Below are positions 42,274 through 50,338 of a DNA stretch of 64,000 nucleotides, in pieces. Numbering within the stretch: the first letter of the stretch is position 1; every line of letters begins with the position of its first letter. The notes below the pieces were generated by a model. The model worked only from the letters and a program-made list of their open reading frames with translations, searched no databases and was not told the origin of the DNA. A program made the translations under genes and the position numbers. The stretch comes from Sandaracinaceae bacterium (GTDB lineage Bacteria > Myxococcota_A > Polyangia > Polyangiales > Sandaracinaceae). The stretch lies in contig JAVJQK010000096.1 in the NCBI GenBank assembly GCA_040218145.1, forward strand, positions 1 through 64,000, in the 5' to 3' direction.

Positions 42274-43358
42274 CCCGCGCGCTCTTCGTCGGCATCGCTC
42301 TCCTGGTCGCGGCGCCCGCGTCGGCGCAGCTGTCTCCGCTCCGGCCCGACCCGCTGCGCCCACACGCGCTCACTCCGTCGGAGGGGGACGAGTGCCGCGC
42401 GCGCGAGCGAGGCCGTGACGGCGCGATCGCGCTGGCCCGGGTGTGTGATGGGCCGCGCCGCGTTCCGATCCCGAGCCCCGAGGAGGAGGCGCGCGCCGAG
42501 CGGCTCGGGGTGGGCTCACGGGTCGCGGCGGACCGTCTCCGGATCGGTCGCGCGCACGACGAATGGATGGCGGAGCTCGAAGGCGTGCCCCACCGCGACG
42601 ATCTCCTCTGGCCCGTCGCACGAGGGCTCTTCAGCCGCGGCTTCGGGCGCGTGCGCCGCCGCGAGATCAACCACCGGCCTCACGACGGAGTCGACATCGT
42701 GGCCGAGGAGGGCGAGACGATCCGCGCCGCGCGCGACGGGCTGGTGATCTACGCGGACAACGGCGTCAGCGGCTACGGGAACCTGCTGATCGTCCTGCAC
42801 CCGGACGGGACGGCGACGTTCTACGCGCACTGCCGCGCGATCTGGGTGACGCCCGGGCAGCGCGTCGCGCGCGGGCAGGGGGTGGCCGAGGTCGGCGCGA
42901 CGGGACGCGCCGTCAGACCGCACCTGCACTTCGAGTGGCGGCGCTGGGGGCGGGCCCTCGACCCGATGCCGCGCTTCGTGGAGCGACCCGCGGTCGAGAG
43001 CGTGCGCCCCGACGACCTGCGCGTGGAGGACGGGGAGCGCTTCGCGCCGCCGCCGCCTAACGTGCGCGCACCCGCGGGGAGACGGCGGGAGTCGGTCGAG
43101 CTACACCGCCAGGGTGGCTCGCAAACGGAAGAAGAAGGGCGAGGATCGCGAGGAGACGGCCCCGAAGCTCGGCGGGGACGTGGGCACGTCGCTGAAGTCG
43201 CTCCTGTCGAAGGTCTCGCTCGAGGAAGAGAAGAAACCGACGAAGGCGGCGCAGGGGAAGCCGTCCCGCGCCCAACCGCCGAAGCCGGCCGCGAAGAAGC
43301 CCGCCAAGCAAGAGAAGGCGCAGGCGGCCGACCGACCGAGCGCGACGCTCCGGGGTGA
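42270..43358 (+). CDS. M23-family peptidase (LytM-like), C-terminus overlaps next gene
   Basis: A 362-residue frame. Signal peptide 1-20 (FVGIALLVAAPASAQ). The peptidase domain at about 110-235 has RPHDGVDIVAEEG with the zinc ligands His136 and Asp140, GYGNLLIVLHPDGTATFYAH, GQGVAEVGATGRAVRPHLHF with His217 and His219. This predicts a periplasmic zinc endopeptidase acting on peptidoglycan cross-links. After about residue 280 the frame overlaps the Smr gene for 245 bases and loses the GC-rich third codon positions seen before, so the last ~80 residues are probably not selected protein; a natural stop may have been lost. Confidence 0.82.
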   Translation: MTRALFVGIALLVAAPASAQLSPLRPDPLRPHALTPSEGDECRARERGRDGAIALARVCDGPRRVPIPSPEEEARAERLGVGSRVAADRLRIGRAHDEWMAELEGVPHRDDLLWPVARGLFSRGFGRVRRREINHRPHDGVDIVAEEGETIRAARDGLVIYADNGVSGYGNLLIVLHPDGTATFYAHCRAIWVTPGQRVARGQGVAEVGATGRAVRPHLHFEWRRWGRALDPMPRFVERPAVESVRPDDLRVEDGERFAPPPPNVRAPAGRRRESVELHRQGGSQTEEEGRGSRGDGPEARRGRGHVAEVAPVEGLARGREETDEGGAGEAVPRPTAEAGREEARQAREGAGGRPTERDAPG

Positions 43359-43893
43359 CGACCGCATCGCCTACTACGACGCGATGTCGGGGGTCCGCCC
43401 GCTCGGGGCCAAGCCGTCCGGGCGCAAGCGCAGCCCGGAGGCCACCGCCCCGCCCCTGCCCCGCGTGCCGAGCGGAGACACGGAGGCCCGCGCTCGCCTC
43501 GCCGCGCTCGTGGGCGGCGGCGTGCGCTTCGAGCTCGATCGGCGCGACGACGAGGTGCGCGGCTGGCGTGGGGGTGGATCCGCGCGGGCGGCCGACGCGC
43601 TGGCCCGCAAGGGCGTCACGCCCGAGGCGACCCTCGACCTCCACGGCGCCCGCGCCGACGAGGCCGAGGTGCGGGTCACCCGCTTCGTGCGCGCGCAGCA
43701 CCGCAAGGGCGCGCGGCGCCTCTGCATCGTGCACGGCAAGGGCAACCACTCCGAGGGCGGCGTCGGCGTGCTGCGCGACGTGGTCGTGCACGCGCTCACC
43801 GAGGGCGGCGCGGCGCCCGTCGTGCACGCGTTCGCCACCGCGTCTCCGCACCTCGGCGGCACCGGAGCGCTCGTCGTGGAGCTCACGCGCTAG
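43114..43893 (+). CDS. Smr-domain protein
   Basis: A 259-residue protein. The first 80 residues are Lys/Glu-rich (KKGEDREETAPK...KPSRAQPPKPAAKKPAK) and likely disordered. The C-terminal Smr domain spans about 165-255 with TLDLHGARADEAEVRV (the D-L-H-G motif, about 173) and CIVHGKGNHSEGG (H-G-K-G, about 206), both diagnostic. Small MutS-related domains are nucleases or nucleic-acid binders linked to ribosome rescue or recombination. Start GTG at 43114: its codons show normal GC3 through the overlap with the upstream peptidase frame, so this reading is the real one there. Confidence 0.87.
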   Translation: MARKRKKKGEDREETAPKLGGDVGTSLKSLLSKVSLEEEKKPTKAAQGKPSRAQPPKPAAKKPAKQEKAQAADRPSATLRGDDRIAYYDAMSGVRPLGAKPSGRKRSPEATAPPLPRVPSGDTEARARLAALVGGGVRFELDRRDDEVRGWRGGGSARAADALARKGVTPEATLDLHGARADEAEVRVTRFVRAQHRKGARRLCIVHGKGNHSEGGVGVLRDVVVHALTEGGAAPVVHAFATASPHLGGTGALVVELTR

Positions 43894-43903
43894 CAGGCCG
43901 GCT

Positions 43904-43923
43904 GAAGAACGCTCGCGTTCTTC
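43904..43923. terminator. Perfect 9-base hairpin after Smr gene
   Basis: GAAGAACGC (43904-43912) and GCGTTCTTC (43915-43923) are exact inverted arms around TC. A longer imperfect pairing reaches CAGG on both sides. It starts 10 bases after the Smr stop, so it probably terminates that transcript, though without a T tract. Confidence 0.5.
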
Positions 43924-43971
43924 AACCTGCCTGCCCCTTGCCTTTGCCCGTGCCCATGCCCTTGCCCGCGA

Positions 43972-44080
43972 TCAGCGGTCACAGCTCTCGAGGAGCGTGA
44001 CGAGCCTCGAGGCGATTTGCTCGAGCTGGCCGAGCGCCGTCTGCAGAGCGTGCTCGGGTACTTCTCCGCGGCCAAGAACC
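43972..44080 (-). pseudogene. C-terminal remnant of a four-helix-bundle (S23-type) protein
   Basis: Read on the minus strand, the stop is at 43972-43974 and the preceding codons give ALQTALGQLEQIASRLVTLL, a pattern like the last helix of four-helix-bundle (S23/23S-intervening-sequence) proteins. No upstream helices remain; the frame runs into the hexamer tract. This is a weak call based on about 30 residues. Confidence 0.3.
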
Positions 44081-44182
44081 CGCGGGCAAGGGCAAGGGCA
44101 AGGAAGCAGGCTGCTTCTTCAGCAGCCCGCTGGAGTCACGTCGCGGTGCGCTCCGAGATCGCACTCTGATAGCGTGCCCGCC

Positions 44183-45085
44183 ATGTGGCGTTGGATGCTC
44201 CTCGGTGCGCTCGGGCTCGTCGCCTGCGACGGTGACGCGGCCGAGGATCCGTGCGTCGAGCGGCTCCGCGCGCTCGAGGAGCGACTCGCCGTGGCGTCGG
44301 CGATGGCCGAGCCGTCCGGCGCGCCGCCCGACGTGCCGCTGCCCCACGCGGAGGGCGTGCCGCTCACGGTGGCCGTCCCGATCGTCACCGTGACCGCGGA
44401 CGAGGTCCGCTTCGGCGAGCGCGGGGTCGGCGGCGGAGACGACCTCGAGCGGCTCGCCGAGACCCTCGGCGCGGATCTGCGCTCACGCGCGCGGGCCCTG
44501 CGCGTGGAGGAGGGGAGCCCGTGGGAGATCGGGCTCTGGGCCGCGCCGGACGTGGAGGTGCATCGACTGACCCGGCTGCTCGCGAGCGCGCCCGACGAGG
44601 CGCGGTTCGTCTTGCTGGTTCGTGGTGAGCCGAGCGCGCGGCCGTCGGTCGAGGACGCGCCCGACTGGATCACCGAGGCCGTGGCGAGCCAGGCGCACGA
44701 CGACGTGGACCGACGCGATCGCCTGGAGGAGGCCTGGGACCGCGCGACCCGGACCTGCGAGGCGGCGCGCCCGCACCTGCCGCTCCCCGCGCCGCTGCTC
44801 CCGGCGGGGCCCCCGCTCGGACCGCCCAGCACGTCCGCGCTGCTGCGCGCGCTGCGTCAGTGCGGGTGTCGAGACACGGAGCTGGCCGCGATCGAGGCGG
44901 TGGCGGTCGAGGCGCTCGTCCCGGCGGAGGGGCCGCTCTCACGCGCGCGCCCCGCGCTCCGCTTCCGCGCGCTCGCCGAGGGCCGCGAGCTGAGGCTGCC
45001 GCCCGACGCAGACGTCGCCGCGCTCGCGGTGCGGCTCGAGCGGGAGCCGGCCGGCGAAGCCCCCGTCGTGGTGCGCGCGGACTGA
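44183..45085 (+). CDS. Hypothetical lipoprotein with ExbD-like segment
   Basis: A 300-residue protein with signal and lipobox LLGALGLVACD. A coiled segment with Glu and Arg (PCVERLRALEERLAVASAM) follows. The middle VAVPIVTVTADEVRFGERGV and the later RFVLLVRGEPSARPS resemble the strand-helix order of ExbD/TolR periplasmic domains (PIVTVT...DEVRFGE), which bind or gate energised transport. The C-terminal part (RLEREPAGEAPVVVRAD) repeats a similar strand. No transport partner is nearby, so the function is open. Confidence 0.65.
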   Translation: MWRWMLLGALGLVACDGDAAEDPCVERLRALEERLAVASAMAEPSGAPPDVPLPHAEGVPLTVAVPIVTVTADEVRFGERGVGGGDDLERLAETLGADLRSRARALRVEEGSPWEIGLWAAPDVEVHRLTRLLASAPDEARFVLLVRGEPSARPSVEDAPDWITEAVASQAHDDVDRRDRLEEAWDRATRTCEAARPHLPLPAPLLPAGPPLGPPSTSALLRALRQCGCRDTELAAIEAVAVEALVPAEGPLSRARPALRFRALAEGRELRLPPDADVAALAVRLEREPAGEAPVVVRAD

Positions 45086-45161
45086 CTGACCCGGAGACGA
45101 GCGTGAGGTCGGCCCGCCGCGCTCGCGCGTACCGGCCCTTTGGGTTTGCTACCGTCGTCCA

Positions 45162-46025
45162 ATGGCAGCCGACGGTCTCCTGGTACGAACCGCGCGCCTG
45201 GCCGCGAGCCTGAGCGCCCTCACCCTCGCTTTCGGATGTGGCGACGATGGCGCGGCGCACGAAGCCTCCGGCGAACCAGAGGTCGAGGCGGAGGCCGAGG
45301 CGGAGGTCGCGACGGACGAGGCGGCCGAACGAGACGCGCCCTCGAGCGCCCTCTTTCCCCAGCGCGACGGCGCACGCCGCACGGGCGGGCCTACCGAGGA
45401 GGTGGCCTGTGGGTTCCTCACCGCCGCGCGCGCGGCGGAGCTCCTCGAGGCCCCGGAGGGCGAGCTCGTGCCTCAGGGCGACTGCGCGTATCGCTGGGAG
45501 TCCAACGCCGAGGTGGGCTACGCGAGCGTGACGCGGCTGTACGTCTACGACAGCGTCGCGGGCGCGCGCGAGTCGTTCCGAACCGCGACCGCGGACCGGG
45601 GCTCGGACGACACCCAAGCGGAGGCGGCCGCCATCCACGAGGCCGCCGCCGAGCGACTGGGGGGCGAGGGTCGAGCGGCGCACGGGTCGCTCCGCGCCGC
45701 CGTCGAGGGCGCGGCGGACTTCGCGCAGCGCTACGAGCCGGTCGAGGGGATCGGCGACGAAGCGGCCTTCGCTCGGCACGACGGAAGTCTCATCGTCCGG
45801 CTCGCCAATGCGCGGTTCGCGGTGACGGCGTATCGCTGCCCTCGTGAGCCCGCGCGGCCGCCGCCCACCCGAGAGCAGCTGCGTGATCTCGGCGCGATGG
45901 CGCGCGAGGCCCGCGCGCACACGCAGCGCTGGATCGCCGACACGATCGACACGCGGCGCCGGATGTCGCTCGAGCTCGCCGGCCAGCTCGTCGACGCCCT
46001 CGAGGCTTACCGCGCGTCGCTGTGA
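45162..46025 (+). CDS. Hypothetical lipoprotein
   Basis: A 287-residue protein not recognised. Signal ends at LSALTLAFGC, followed by an acidic linker (EPEVEAEAEAEVATDEAAE) and a folded domain from about 75: VACGFLTAARAAELLEAPEG, CAYRWESNAEVGYASVTRLY, YEPVEGIGDEAAFARHDGSL and a helical tail. The C-x20-C-type pairing and the VEGIGDEA motif resemble actinobacterial DUF3558-like lipoproteins that bind small ligands, an uncertain comparison. ATG at 45162; single gene. Confidence 0.65.
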   Translation: MAADGLLVRTARLAASLSALTLAFGCGDDGAAHEASGEPEVEAEAEAEVATDEAAERDAPSSALFPQRDGARRTGGPTEEVACGFLTAARAAELLEAPEGELVPQGDCAYRWESNAEVGYASVTRLYVYDSVAGARESFRTATADRGSDDTQAEAAAIHEAAAERLGGEGRAAHGSLRAAVEGAADFAQRYEPVEGIGDEAAFARHDGSLIVRLANARFAVTAYRCPREPARPPPTREQLRDLGAMAREARAHTQRWIADTIDTRRRMSLELAGQLVDALEAYRASL

Positions 46026-46116
46026 GCCGGGCCGTGACGTGATCGCGGGGGGCCCGCGCAGCGCGCCACCGCGTGAGGGGAGTGCGGTCGCAACACCAGC
46101 CGGTCCACGCCCACGC

Positions 46117-46517
46117 TCAGAGGAGCAGGGCGCCGCCGAGCAGCGCGAACCCGAGGCCCGCCAGCGCGCTCAGCCCCAGCACGATGTATCCCACCCACAT
46201 CGCCCCCCGCGCCAGGTTCCGACCCCCCCTGACGACTCCCCCCGCTCGATCGCCCCAAGCTCCATGTGCGCCAGGATCACCGCCGGGAAGGCCAGCGGGA
46301 CGCACCCGCTGAAGGCGAGCAGCGCCATCACCAGCGCGCCCGTCGCGCGGGTCGAGGCCGGCGCGCGGGGGCTGGAGCGACGGTAGCAGTCGGGGCAGTA
46401 CGTCTCGAAGCTCTCCGGCTCCGTGCAGTCGAGGCAGACGTAGCTCCCGCATCGGCTGCAGAGGTCCACGGCGGCCACGGCCGGGTGGGCCGCGCACTTC
46501 GCGCCCTTGGCCAGCAC
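46117..46517 (-). pseudogene. B-box/zinc-ribbon plus DUF4190-like membrane protein, frameshifted
   Basis: Starting at GTG 46517 (ribosome site GGAAGGAAG), the first part encodes a zinc-binding segment: KCAAHPAVAAVDLCSRCGSY, then CLDC and YCPDC, followed by a membrane helix and AVILAHMELGAIERGES. At a run of seven G (C7 at 46223-46229 on the plus strand) the frame must change by one base to continue as GGRNLARGAMWVGYIVLGLS and the second helix to a stop at 46117. One added G restores the full DUF4190-type protein of about 133 residues. Unrepaired, the frame ends at 46170 with non-conserved sequence. Decay, phase variation and base-calling error are all possible. Confidence 0.72.
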
Positions 46518-46703
46518 ATCTTCCTTCCCCGCGATGGGTTCGAGTCAACGTAAGACACGGTTCGCCGCCTATCTGGCTGGCGCCGCACGCCGTGGCGCGA
46601 ATCGATGCCGGCAGAGCCGATTCGGCTCCGCACGAGCCACTCGATTCGCCCGCCGCGGCGCGAAGAAGAACACTCCCGCTCGCGAGCAAGGGCGGGCCGC
46701 TCT

Positions 46704-48767
46704 TCACCGACCCGACGGGCACGGCGCGAAGCCGAGTCGCGGCGTCTCGGCCGGGATGCGATGGAACTCGCGGTCGCGATGCGGCACCGTCGCGGGCGCC
46801 AGCGCGCGGATCGCGGCGCGCGCCGCGTCAGCGCCGCCGAGCATCTCCGCGCACTCGGCGCGGAACGGGGCGCCGTCGATCCGGGGCAGGCCCGCGCGCA
46901 CCTCTTCGTCGGTGAAGGACCAGCACGCGGGGCCGACCCACACGACGCACGCCTCCCGCGTCGGCTCGGTCAGGCGGTCGGGAGTGACCCGCGCCGCGCG
47001 CTCGGGGGCGTCGATGAGGTAGTCCGGGAATCCCGATCGAACCTTGCGTTCGTCCGGCATCTCTCGCGGCGGGACGCGGATGAGGGTCGGCGCGGGCGGG
47101 GCGTCGAGGCGGACGATGGCGCTCGCCTGTTCGTGCACGTCGGGCTGGCTCACCGACCACAGCCCGGGCGCGGCGGCGATCGCGAGCACCAGGCCCGCGC
47201 CGATCGCGAGCGCGCGCGGCCGGGACACCCACGCTCCCCAGACGAAGGGCGCGAGCCCCGCCAGCAGCACGAACAGGAACAGGTGCGCTTCGGACTGATA
47301 GCGGATCGCGTCCGTGCGAGAGGCGCAGACGAACAGCGACGGCGGCGTGAGCACCGCGAAGGCGACCAGCGCGGCGAGCGCGGTGCGCGCGCGGCGAACG
47401 CGGAAGAGACCCAGCGCGCCGAGCGCGGCCAGGGGGAGGAGCGCGGCCGAGGTGAGGAGCGGGTCCAGGAGCACATCGCAGTGGGGGTCGAGCAGGCGGT
47501 CCCACAGGCTGACCGGGTGCCGCTCGGCGCCCGACGCGAGCGCCGCCTCGAGCACGCCCCGGTGCGACCAGACGGCGAAGAGCACCAGCGCGCCGCCGCC
47601 GAGCGCCGCGAGCCCTTCGCGCCAGGACCAGCGAGGTCCCTCCGTCTCGGTTCGCTCGGGCGCCGCGATCACGAGGAAGAGCGCGCCGGCGACCGGGAGG
47701 GCGACGGTGATCACGCGCAGCTCCGCCGCGAGCGCCCAGGCGAGCCCCGCCACCACCAGACCGAGCGCCCGGGAGGAGCGGCGGCTCGCGCGGCGCGCGA
47801 GGAGACCGGCGAGCAGGCCCAGCAAGAGCAGCGCGCCCGCGAGCGGCCGCGGATCCTCCGAGAGCGAGAGCCGCACGTGCGTCGGGTGCAGCGCGAGCCC
47901 TAGCGCGGCGAGGGTCGGCGCCACCGAGCCGGGCGCCAGCTGCGCGACGACGCGGTGCAGGAGCACGACCGCGAGGGCCCCGAAGAGCGCGGCGAGCGCG
48001 AGCGCCGCGTCCGCGCCGAGCCCGAGGGGCCGGACGATCGCGCGGACGAGCCACGCGTAGGCGCCGCCGTAGGGCATCGCCTCCACGCCGTAGTCCTCGG
48101 TGACGAGCCCGCGCAGCTCCTCGATGCCGTGGTCGTTGGCGTGCAGCGGCGCCCAGCTCGGCAGGGCCAGCCGCAGCCCGAGGGCGAGCGCGAAGAGGGC
48201 GAAGAGCACGACACGTTCTTTGCTTTTCTGTGGCCACGCGAGCGCACGCTCGCGGGCGAGGAGCAGCCCGCCGAGGGCCAGGAGCGAGAGCCACGCGAGG
48301 GCCCTGAGCGGGGCCGTCGGGGCGTCGGGCTCCGCCGACCGAGCCTGGCGCGTCGTCGCTCGCGGGACGGCCGCTTCCTCGGCGAGCGCGCCTCGATCGC
48401 GCCCGCGGATCCGCTCGACCAGCGCGTCGGCGGCGGACCGCGTGTCGGCGTCGGCGTCCGGATCGAGCCAGACCGCGAAGCTCGCGGTCTCTCCGATGCG
48501 CCGAAGATCGAGCGTCGCGCGCCGATCGGTCAGGAACACGCGCGCGGACTCCCCCACCCGCACCTCGACGCGGTCGGACTCGATCTGCGCCCCGGTCACC
48601 TCGAGCGTCGGCGAAAGGGGCGCGTCGTCCCCGCGGAACACCAGCGCGCCCACCTGCGCCTCGAGCCCGGGCGGGTAGACGGGGTTCTGCGCGGCCGCGC
48701 TCGCCGCGCCCGAGAGGGCCAGCGCCGACGTCGTCAACGCGAGCGCCCACCGTCGACCACGCAGCAC
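46704..48767 (-). CDS. Polytopic membrane protein, GT-C glycosyltransferase-like
   Basis: A 687-residue protein. Signal-like start (WALALTTSALALSGAASAAA), then a beta-rich periplasmic region to about 150, a single helix (LAWLSLLALGGLLLAR), and from about 185 to 510 ten or so hydrophobic helices. The first long loop has PSWAPLHANDHGIEELRGLV, an Asp/Glu-bearing loop as in PMT/ArnT-type glycosyltransferases (GT39/GT83-like) that use lipid-linked sugars. A soluble C-terminal domain follows with RESGFPDYL-like and CVVWVGPACWSF segments. The start is GTG at 48767. Divergent from the 48816 gene. Confidence 0.7.
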   Translation of the reverse strand: MLRGRRWALALTTSALALSGAASAAAQNPVYPPGLEAQVGALVFRGDDAPLSPTLEVTGAQIESDRVEVRVGESARVFLTDRRATLDLRRIGETASFAVWLDPDADADTRSAADALVERIRGRDRGALAEEAAVPRATTRQARSAEPDAPTAPLRALAWLSLLALGGLLLARERALAWPQKSKERVVLFALFALALGLRLALPSWAPLHANDHGIEELRGLVTEDYGVEAMPYGGAYAWLVRAIVRPLGLGADAALALAALFGALAVVLLHRVVAQLAPGSVAPTLAALGLALHPTHVRLSLSEDPRPLAGALLLLGLLAGLLARRASRRSSRALGLVVAGLAWALAAELRVITVALPVAGALFLVIAAPERTETEGPRWSWREGLAALGGGALVLFAVWSHRGVLEAALASGAERHPVSLWDRLLDPHCDVLLDPLLTSAALLPLAALGALGLFRVRRARTALAALVAFAVLTPPSLFVCASRTDAIRYQSEAHLFLFVLLAGLAPFVWGAWVSRPRALAIGAGLVLAIAAAPGLWSVSQPDVHEQASAIVRLDAPPAPTLIRVPPREMPDERKVRSGFPDYLIDAPERAARVTPDRLTEPTREACVVWVGPACWSFTDEEVRAGLPRIDGAPFRAECAEMLGGADAARAAIRALAPATVPHRDREFHRIPAETPRLGFAPCPSGR

Positions 48768-48815
48768 AGCCGAAGGGTACGCGATCGGGCGCGCGCGCGT
48801 GGTAGCTTCCGGCGG

Positions 48816-49565
48816 GTGTCGCGCGTCGTCGTCCTCGCCGCTCTCCTCCTCTCGGTCCCGCTCGTCGCCCGCGCCCAGGACGCGAGCACGGAGCTGGGCG
48901 CAGAAGTCGGCACCTGCGACGTCACGCCGAGCGACGCCGAGGTGCGGCAGCGGCTCGCCCTCCTCGACCGCGACGTGCGTCGGGAGGAGCCGCCGGTGCG
49001 GCGCTGGTGGACCACCTTCGCCGTGCTCCACGGGACCATGGCGACCGGCGCGGCCATCTTCGCGGGCAGCGCCGAGGACGAGACCTTCCGCAACGAGATG
49101 CTCGTGGGCACGACCAGCTCGGTGCTCGCGATCGCCACCTTGCTCATCTTCACGCCCCCGCTGATGGGCGCGGGGGACGCGCTGCGCGGCTACGCGATCG
49201 AGACCCCGGCGGAGCGGCTGGCGAAGCTGCGCGCGGCCGAAGACATGATGCGGCGCGCGGCGAGGGGCGTGGATTTCCTGCGAGGCTGGTTCCCGGCCAC
49301 GCTCACCCTCGTCTATCTGAGCCTCGCGGCGGGCACCCTGCTGCTCGCGTTCGAGCGACCGACGGGGGCCTATTCGCACGTGGTCGGCGGCTCCATCCTC
49401 GGCCTCGGCCGCATCCTGACGCACCCCGTCGGCGCGCGGACCGCGTGGCGCGCGTACCTGCGCCGCTACCCCGACGCGGCGTGCGAGGAGCCGGTGGCGA
49501 CGGGCCCCGGCCTCCGCTTCCGCGCCGGCTCGAGCCACGGCGTGGGCCTGACGCTGTCCTTCTGA
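48816..49565 (+). CDS. Exported multi-helix membrane protein
   Basis: A 249-residue protein with signal peptide (VVVLAALLLSVPLVARAQ), a short soluble region with one Cys, and four hydrophobic helices (TFAVLHGTMATGAAIFAGSA; SVLAIATLLIFTPPLMGAGD; ATLTLVYLSLAAGTLLLAF; a glycine-rich final one). Resembles in size and order the protein at 41632-42273, and may belong to the same uncharacterised family. GTG start at 48816. Confidence 0.6.
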   Translation: MSRVVVLAALLLSVPLVARAQDASTELGAEVGTCDVTPSDAEVRQRLALLDRDVRREEPPVRRWWTTFAVLHGTMATGAAIFAGSAEDETFRNEMLVGTTSSVLAIATLLIFTPPLMGAGDALRGYAIETPAERLAKLRAAEDMMRRAARGVDFLRGWFPATLTLVYLSLAAGTLLLAFERPTGAYSHVVGGSILGLGRILTHPVGARTAWRAYLRRYPDAACEEPVATGPGLRFRAGSSHGVGLTLSF

Positions 49566-49571
49566 GCGGAC

Positions 49572-49589
49572 CGTTCCGCGACAGGAACG
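49572..49589. promoter_or_regulatory. Inverted repeat CGTTCC-N6-GGAACG
   Basis: Perfect six-base arms at 49572-49577 and 49584-49589, seven bases after one gene and 37 bases before the next ATG. A possible sigma-70-like promoter (TTCGAC, 16 bases, TATTGT) follows at 49591-49618. It could be an operator or a weak terminator. Confidence 0.3.
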
Positions 49590-49626
49590 TTTCGACAGGC
49601 CCGCTCGTGCCTTATTGTACCGGGAG

Positions 49627-50289
49627 ATGAGGGCATCGATCGTCTGGGTCGCCTTGGTGACCGCCTGCGGTGGCGCGCAGGCCCGCTCCGGGCCGCTCGA
49701 CCCGGGGCAGGTCGACGCCTCCCCCAGCATCGAGTGCCTGCCCGACCCGGACGTGGAGCGCGACTCGCTCACGCGGCGGATGCGCTTCGGCTGGACGCTC
49801 GCTGAGGAGTCGTTCTCCGTCCCCCCGCCCGCGCCGCCGAGCGATCGCAGCGCGCTGAACCTCGAGACCTGGTCCGAGCAGGTGCTGAGCCCCTGGCTCG
49901 AGCGAAAGACCCACACCATCGAGGCCGCGCGCGAGGAGCTCGACCAGGCGGCCGAAGAGAATCACCGCCAGCGCATCATGGGCGGGGCCATCGTGGGCCT
50001 CATGTACGAAGACGTCGCGCGCGTGCTGCGCAACATCCCGCCGCCCGAGGAGCTCCACGACGAGCCGGAGATCCAGGAGCTCTACCAGGAGATCCTGCAG
50101 AGCCAGGCGCGCCCCTTCCTGGAGCACGCGCGGCGCGCCTACAGCGCCTGCGCGCAGAACGCCGTACAGCCCGCGAGCATGCGCCACTGGTCGCGGTTCT
50201 GCTCCGGCCGCGAGCGCAACCTGCCCGCCCGCTCGGGCATCACGGGGCCGGCGAGCGGCGAGACCGAAGTCGAAGTGATCGTCGATTGA
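49627..50289 (+). CDS. Hypothetical lipoprotein
   Basis: A 220-residue protein with lipobox VALVTACGG, then mostly helices: LETWSEQVLSPWLERKTHTI and EAAREELDQAAEENHRQRIM, a short hydrophobic stretch (GGAIVGLMYEDVARVL), and three Cys in the last quarter. The family is not recognised. ATG at 49627 gives a good signal peptide. Confidence 0.6.
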   Translation: MRASIVWVALVTACGGAQARSGPLDPGQVDASPSIECLPDPDVERDSLTRRMRFGWTLAEESFSVPPPAPPSDRSALNLETWSEQVLSPWLERKTHTIEAAREELDQAAEENHRQRIMGGAIVGLMYEDVARVLRNIPPPEELHDEPEIQELYQEILQSQARPFLEHARRAYSACAQNAVQPASMRHWSRFCSGRERNLPARSGITGPASGETEVEVIVD

Positions 50290-50338
50290 TGGGCCATAAC
50301 TGGCAAACCCGCCCGGGTCCGGGTTAGGGTCAGGCCGA

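Larger units (their letters stand above)
43891..44131. repeat. Composite repeat element with inverted hexamer tracts
   Basis: The element begins at the Smr stop codon with a hairpin (43904-43923), continues with CCC triplets at mostly six-base spacing (43934-43967), then about 110 bases, then the inverse GGG tract (44083-44100, GGGCAA units) and a second imperfect hairpin AGCAGGCTGCT/AGCAGCCCGCT (44105-44131). The GGG tract and hairpin match the arrangement at 3533-3590. The whole therefore looks like two inverted copies of a dispersed element around a coding remnant. Confidence 0.7.

Noticed and set aside
42270-43358. Fusion of the M23 peptidase to an Smr domain
   Set aside because: The two are in different frames and the Smr frame keeps normal codon bias through the overlap, so they are separate genes.
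46520-46703. Possible tRNA from a GGTTCGAGTC-like motif near 46536
   Set aside because: The flanking bases do not pair to form a T-stem, and no acceptor or anticodon stem can be drawn. I see nothing else in this intergenic stretch.
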